Below are positions 61,595 to 64,000 of a DNA stretch of 64,000 bases, piece by piece. Origin of the DNA: Thiopontia sp964415865 (GTDB lineage Bacteria; Pseudomonadota; Gammaproteobacteria; GCF-002020875). The stretch spans positions 40,191 through 104,190 of the forward strand of contig CAYQBY010000003.1 of NCBI GenBank assembly GCA_964415865.1. Reading direction: 5' to 3'. The position numbers were made by a program, and so were the translations under genes. The notes under the pieces were generated by a model. The model was not told where the DNA came from, made no database searches, and was given only the letters and a program-made list of their open reading frames with translations. Every line of letters begins with the position of its first letter. Position 1 is the first letter of the stretch.

Positions 61595-63133
61595 TTACGC
61601 TTCTGCCTGCTGTTCAGTACTCTCTTCCGTTGCCTCGGCAAACCATGGCTCTCTTGCCTTCATGATCAACTCTGATCCACGCTCCGTTGTCAGCTCAAGG
61701 CCATCAAGCTCCATCAACTCATCAACAGCCTGATCAGCAAGATCCTCAGCAGTAATAATGCCTTGTGATGCCAGCTTGTATGCCAGCTGCTCATCCATCC
61801 CCTCAAGATCCAGTAGATCCTGTGCTGGGGCACGACCCTCCAGGACCTCCTCCTGTGAGATAGCCTTGGTAAGCAGGTAATCACGAGCACGATTACGGAG
61901 TTCGGCCACAATCTCTTCGTCAAACTCCTCGATTGCCGCCATCTCGGCATCATCAACATAGGCGATCTCCTCTACGCTGCTGAACCCTTCCTGTACCAGA
62001 ATTGCTGCCACATCCTCATCCACATCCAGTTGCTCCATGAGCTTCTTCTGAACCTCAACCGCCTCGGACTCTGCCTTGGCATCGAACTCTTCCTCACTCA
62101 TTACGTTCAGAGTCCAACCGGTCAACTCACTGGCAAGACGAATATTCTGTCCGCCACGGCCAATCGCCTGGGAGAGGTTATCCTCCTCCACCGCGATATC
62201 CATGGAGTGCTTATCCTCGTCTACCACTACAGAGACCACCTCTGCCGGAGACATGGCATTAATCACAAACTGTGCCTCATTGTCGTCCCATGGCACAATA
62301 TCAACACGCTCTCCAGCCAACTCATTGGAGACCGCCTGAACGCGTGAGCCACGTATGCCAACACAGGCGCCAACCGGATCAACCCGACGGTCCAGACTAT
62401 GCACTGCAATCTTGGCGCGGGAACCAGGGTCACGTGCAGCCCCCTTCAATTCAATCAACCCGTCACTGATCTCTGGAACCTCCAGAGTAAATAGTTCCAC
62501 CAGTACCTCAGGTGCAACACGACTGACCACCAGTTGTGGGCCGCGCTGCTCGGTCTGAATCTCCATCAGACATCCTCTTACCCGATCACCAGGACGTACC
62601 GGATCCCGTGGAATCTGCTGTGGTTTTGGAATAACTGCCTCGGCATTACCACCCAAATCAATAATGGCATTACCACGATCCATGCGCTTTACAATTCCAC
62701 CAACCAGCTCGCCAATTCTCTCTCTATATTCAGCAGCGACCTTCTCTCTCTCCGCCTCTCTAACCTTCTGGAAGATAACCTGCTTGGCTGCCTGTGCAGC
62801 GATACGACCAAACTCGACCGAGGCGATAGGTTCCTCGATAAACTCACCTGGTTTGATATCTGGATCCTCATCAACCGCATCAATCAGCCAGAGCTGGGCA
62901 TCTGGGTACTCCATCTCGATACCTGGCTCATCCCCATCCAGCACCTCCCAGGTTTGAAAGGTCTCATACTCACCTGTCTGACGATCAATCGCGACCCGGA
63001 CACCTATATCCTCATCATGTTTTTTCTTGGTTGCCATAGCCAGAGCCGACTCCAGCGCCTGAAAAATGATATCCCTCTCAATATCCTTCTCATTGGATAC
63101 AACCTCAACAACCTGCAAAATTTCCTTACTCAT
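61595..63133 (-). CDS. nusA: Transcription termination/antitermination factor NusA
   Basis: The start at 63133 (MSKEILQVVE) is the family start; the open frame extends a further 41 codons through a terminator hairpin and is not used. The 512-residue protein has the N-terminal RNAP-binding domain, S1 (GGIVKRMDRGNAIIDLG), two KH domains (GACVGIRGSRVQAVSNEL; IGRGGQNIRLASEL) and acidic C-terminal repeats. It heads the nusA-infB-rbfA-truB-rpsO-pnp run. The usual upstream gene rimP is absent next to it. Confidence 0.96.
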   Translation of the reverse strand: MSKEILQVVEVVSNEKDIERDIIFQALESALAMATKKKHDEDIGVRVAIDRQTGEYETFQTWEVLDGDEPGIEMEYPDAQLWLIDAVDEDPDIKPGEFIEEPIASVEFGRIAAQAAKQVIFQKVREAEREKVAAEYRERIGELVGGIVKRMDRGNAIIDLGGNAEAVIPKPQQIPRDPVRPGDRVRGCLMEIQTEQRGPQLVVSRVAPEVLVELFTLEVPEISDGLIELKGAARDPGSRAKIAVHSLDRRVDPVGACVGIRGSRVQAVSNELAGERVDIVPWDDNEAQFVINAMSPAEVVSVVVDEDKHSMDIAVEEDNLSQAIGRGGQNIRLASELTGWTLNVMSEEEFDAKAESEAVEVQKKLMEQLDVDEDVAAILVQEGFSSVEEIAYVDDAEMAAIEEFDEEIVAELRNRARDYLLTKAISQEEVLEGRAPAQDLLDLEGMDEQLAYKLASQGIITAEDLADQAVDELMELDGLELTTERGSELIMKAREPWFAEATEESTEQQAEA

Positions 63134-63185
63134 AACACGACTCTCTATTGATAAACCACGGCCCCAGCCGACAGAAAAAACATAA

Positions 63186-63221
63186 AAAAAGGCCGATCTC
63201 ATCAAAAAGATCGGCCTTTTT
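63186..63221. terminator. Bidirectional terminator upstream of nusA
   Basis: AAAAAGGCCGATCT pairs with AGATCGGCCTTTTT around an 8-base loop, a 14-bp stem with A- and T-runs on both sides. It can terminate transcripts entering nusA from the transposase side. Confidence 0.9.
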
Positions 63222-63328
63222 GTGATTTGGTAGCGGGCACCACATACAACTCCCACTTCCTAACTTGGCGCGAATTCTACAGCTTATCCCCCCTTTTGCA
63301 ATCCTTTTTTAATAGGGGGACACAATAC

Positions 63329-63985
63329 TTATTTCTTTTTACGTCCCGGCCTCTCTTTCTTCAGTTTACGGCCCAGCCGGACCTCAGCCTGCTCAATAAA
63401 ACGTGTTGATCCAAGCACCCTGCCCGTGCACTCATGTTTTCTGATCTCATCCGGCTCCTGAACTCTTGCACGGTCTAGGTACTCCCCCCAATCATCCACC
63501 AGCTCCAGCAGACGCGTTGGCGCCACAATCTGATCCTTATCCTCCCCACTCAGGTGCGCATGAATGCTGCTCCAGCGATATTCCCAAGGCTCTTTCACCA
63601 TACCCGCCCTCACCGGGTTGAGCTCCACATACGCAGCCGCTCGCAACAGCCACTCCTCATCCATCGGAAAGGAGGCGAAACGCCCCTGCCAGAGAAATCC
63701 CTTCCAGTTTTCCCGCAGGTTGATCATTCTCGTATAGCGGCGATGGGTCTCCCCGATCGCCTTTGCCAGATTGGATGACTCCTCTGGTTTCACAATCAGG
63801 TGCACATGGTTAGTCATCAGGCAGTAGGCCCAGATCTCGACACGCTCTCTGTCACACCACTCCTTGAGAAACTGAAGATAATCTGAGTAATCACTGTCCT
63901 GAAAAAAGACATCCTGGCGTCGATTGCCCCGCTGGGTGATGTGGTGAGGGTGCCCGGGGAGAACTACTCTTGCTAATCTGGCCAT
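63329..63985 (-). CDS. REP-associated tyrosine transposase (RAYT/Y1 family)
   Basis: The 218-residue protein is a Y1-type HUH nuclease related to IS200/IS605 transposases. The HUH motif is TNHVHLIVKPE and the catalytic Tyr region is THRRYTRMIN; WQGRFASFPM, YVELNPVRAGM and YRWSSIHAHL are typical of the group. Members move or maintain REP-like palindromic sequences and are usually single-copy residents. Start at 63985 (MARLARVVLPGHPHHITQRG) fits the family. No terminal inverted repeats or IS ends are evident. Confidence 0.9.
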   Translation of the reverse strand: MARLARVVLPGHPHHITQRGNRRQDVFFQDSDYSDYLQFLKEWCDRERVEIWAYCLMTNHVHLIVKPEESSNLAKAIGETHRRYTRMINLRENWKGFLWQGRFASFPMDEEWLLRAAAYVELNPVRAGMVKEPWEYRWSSIHAHLSGEDKDQIVAPTRLLELVDDWGEYLDRARVQEPDEIRKHECTGRVLGSTRFIEQAEVRLGRKLKKERPGRKKK

Positions 63986-64000
63986 ATCGAGATTGTAACC

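Noticed and set aside
63134..63256. 41-codon N-terminal extension of NusA
   Set aside because: It reads through the terminator hairpin and is not found in the family; MSKEILQVVE is the normal start.

Overview
This window is a contiguous piece of a gammaproteobacterial chromosome. The core gene orders support this: surE-pcm-nlpD-rpoS and nusA-infB-rbfA-truB-rpsO-pnp. The left half is a denitrification island built around cytochrome cd1 nitrite reductase. The organism is probably a facultatively denitrifying, respiratory bacterium; I cannot name the genus.

Left part (1-15.0 kb): a partial dihaem cytochrome c, a membrane bacteriohemerythrin and a DNR-type Crp/Fnr regulator flank a perfect FNR/DNR box. 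Next comes a minus-strand nitrite reductase block: two nirS copies identical over about 1.54 kb but with different N-termini (one a lipoprotein on a Pro/Ala tether, one an ordinary periplasmic protein), a NirT-type tetrahaem cytochrome fused to a second haem domain, and a cupredoxin lipoprotein. Divergently, nirE-nirC-nirF-nirD-nirL-nirG-nirH-nirJ-nirN encodes haem d1 synthesis. A second DNR box lies between the two blocks.

Middle part (15.0-29.8 kb): a cluster around a CuA-containing haem-copper oxidase family enzyme. Its subunit I has Gln where O2-reducing oxidases carry the cross-linked Tyr, so it is a candidate non-canonical NO reductase. Around it are a 51-residue single-span subunit, CtaB, a Sco/SenC protein, two different CtaA/Cox15 proteins, a cytochrome b-ferredoxin-FlpD fusion, and a second oxidase-like protein lacking the helix VII His pair. 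An OmpR/EnvZ-type pair, a small secreted protein and two related 34-residue membrane peptides follow.

tRNA region (29.8-31.2 kb): a minus-strand Pro-Arg-His-Lys tRNA operon. tRNA-Arg(UCU) is split by a group I intron carrying a PD-(D/E)XK homing endonuclease ORF. Downstream of tRNA-Lys are two extra copies of the tRNA 3' tail plus terminator, resembling the Escherichia coli tyrT distal repeats.

Right part (31.3-64 kb): mostly housekeeping genes: folD, cysS, ppiA/ppiB, lpxH, metZ, purF, cvpA, lysS, prfB (with programmed frameshift), recJ, thrC, hom, alaC, surE/pcm/yqaA/nlpD/rpoS, pnp/rpsO/truB/rbfA/infB/nusA, and a RAYT-type transposase at the end. Embedded here is a damaged nap locus: napC and napB are intact, but napA survives only as its C-terminal third, fused in frame to a truncated response-regulator receiver. 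Three dispersed intergenic repeats share paired hairpins with ATGGAT-type loops inside a long, sequence-variable outer stem.

Together the left half can reduce nitrite to NO (NirS) and probably NO to N2O (the CuA oxidase-like cluster). Nitrate reduction through NapA looks broken here, and no nosZ is present in the window.
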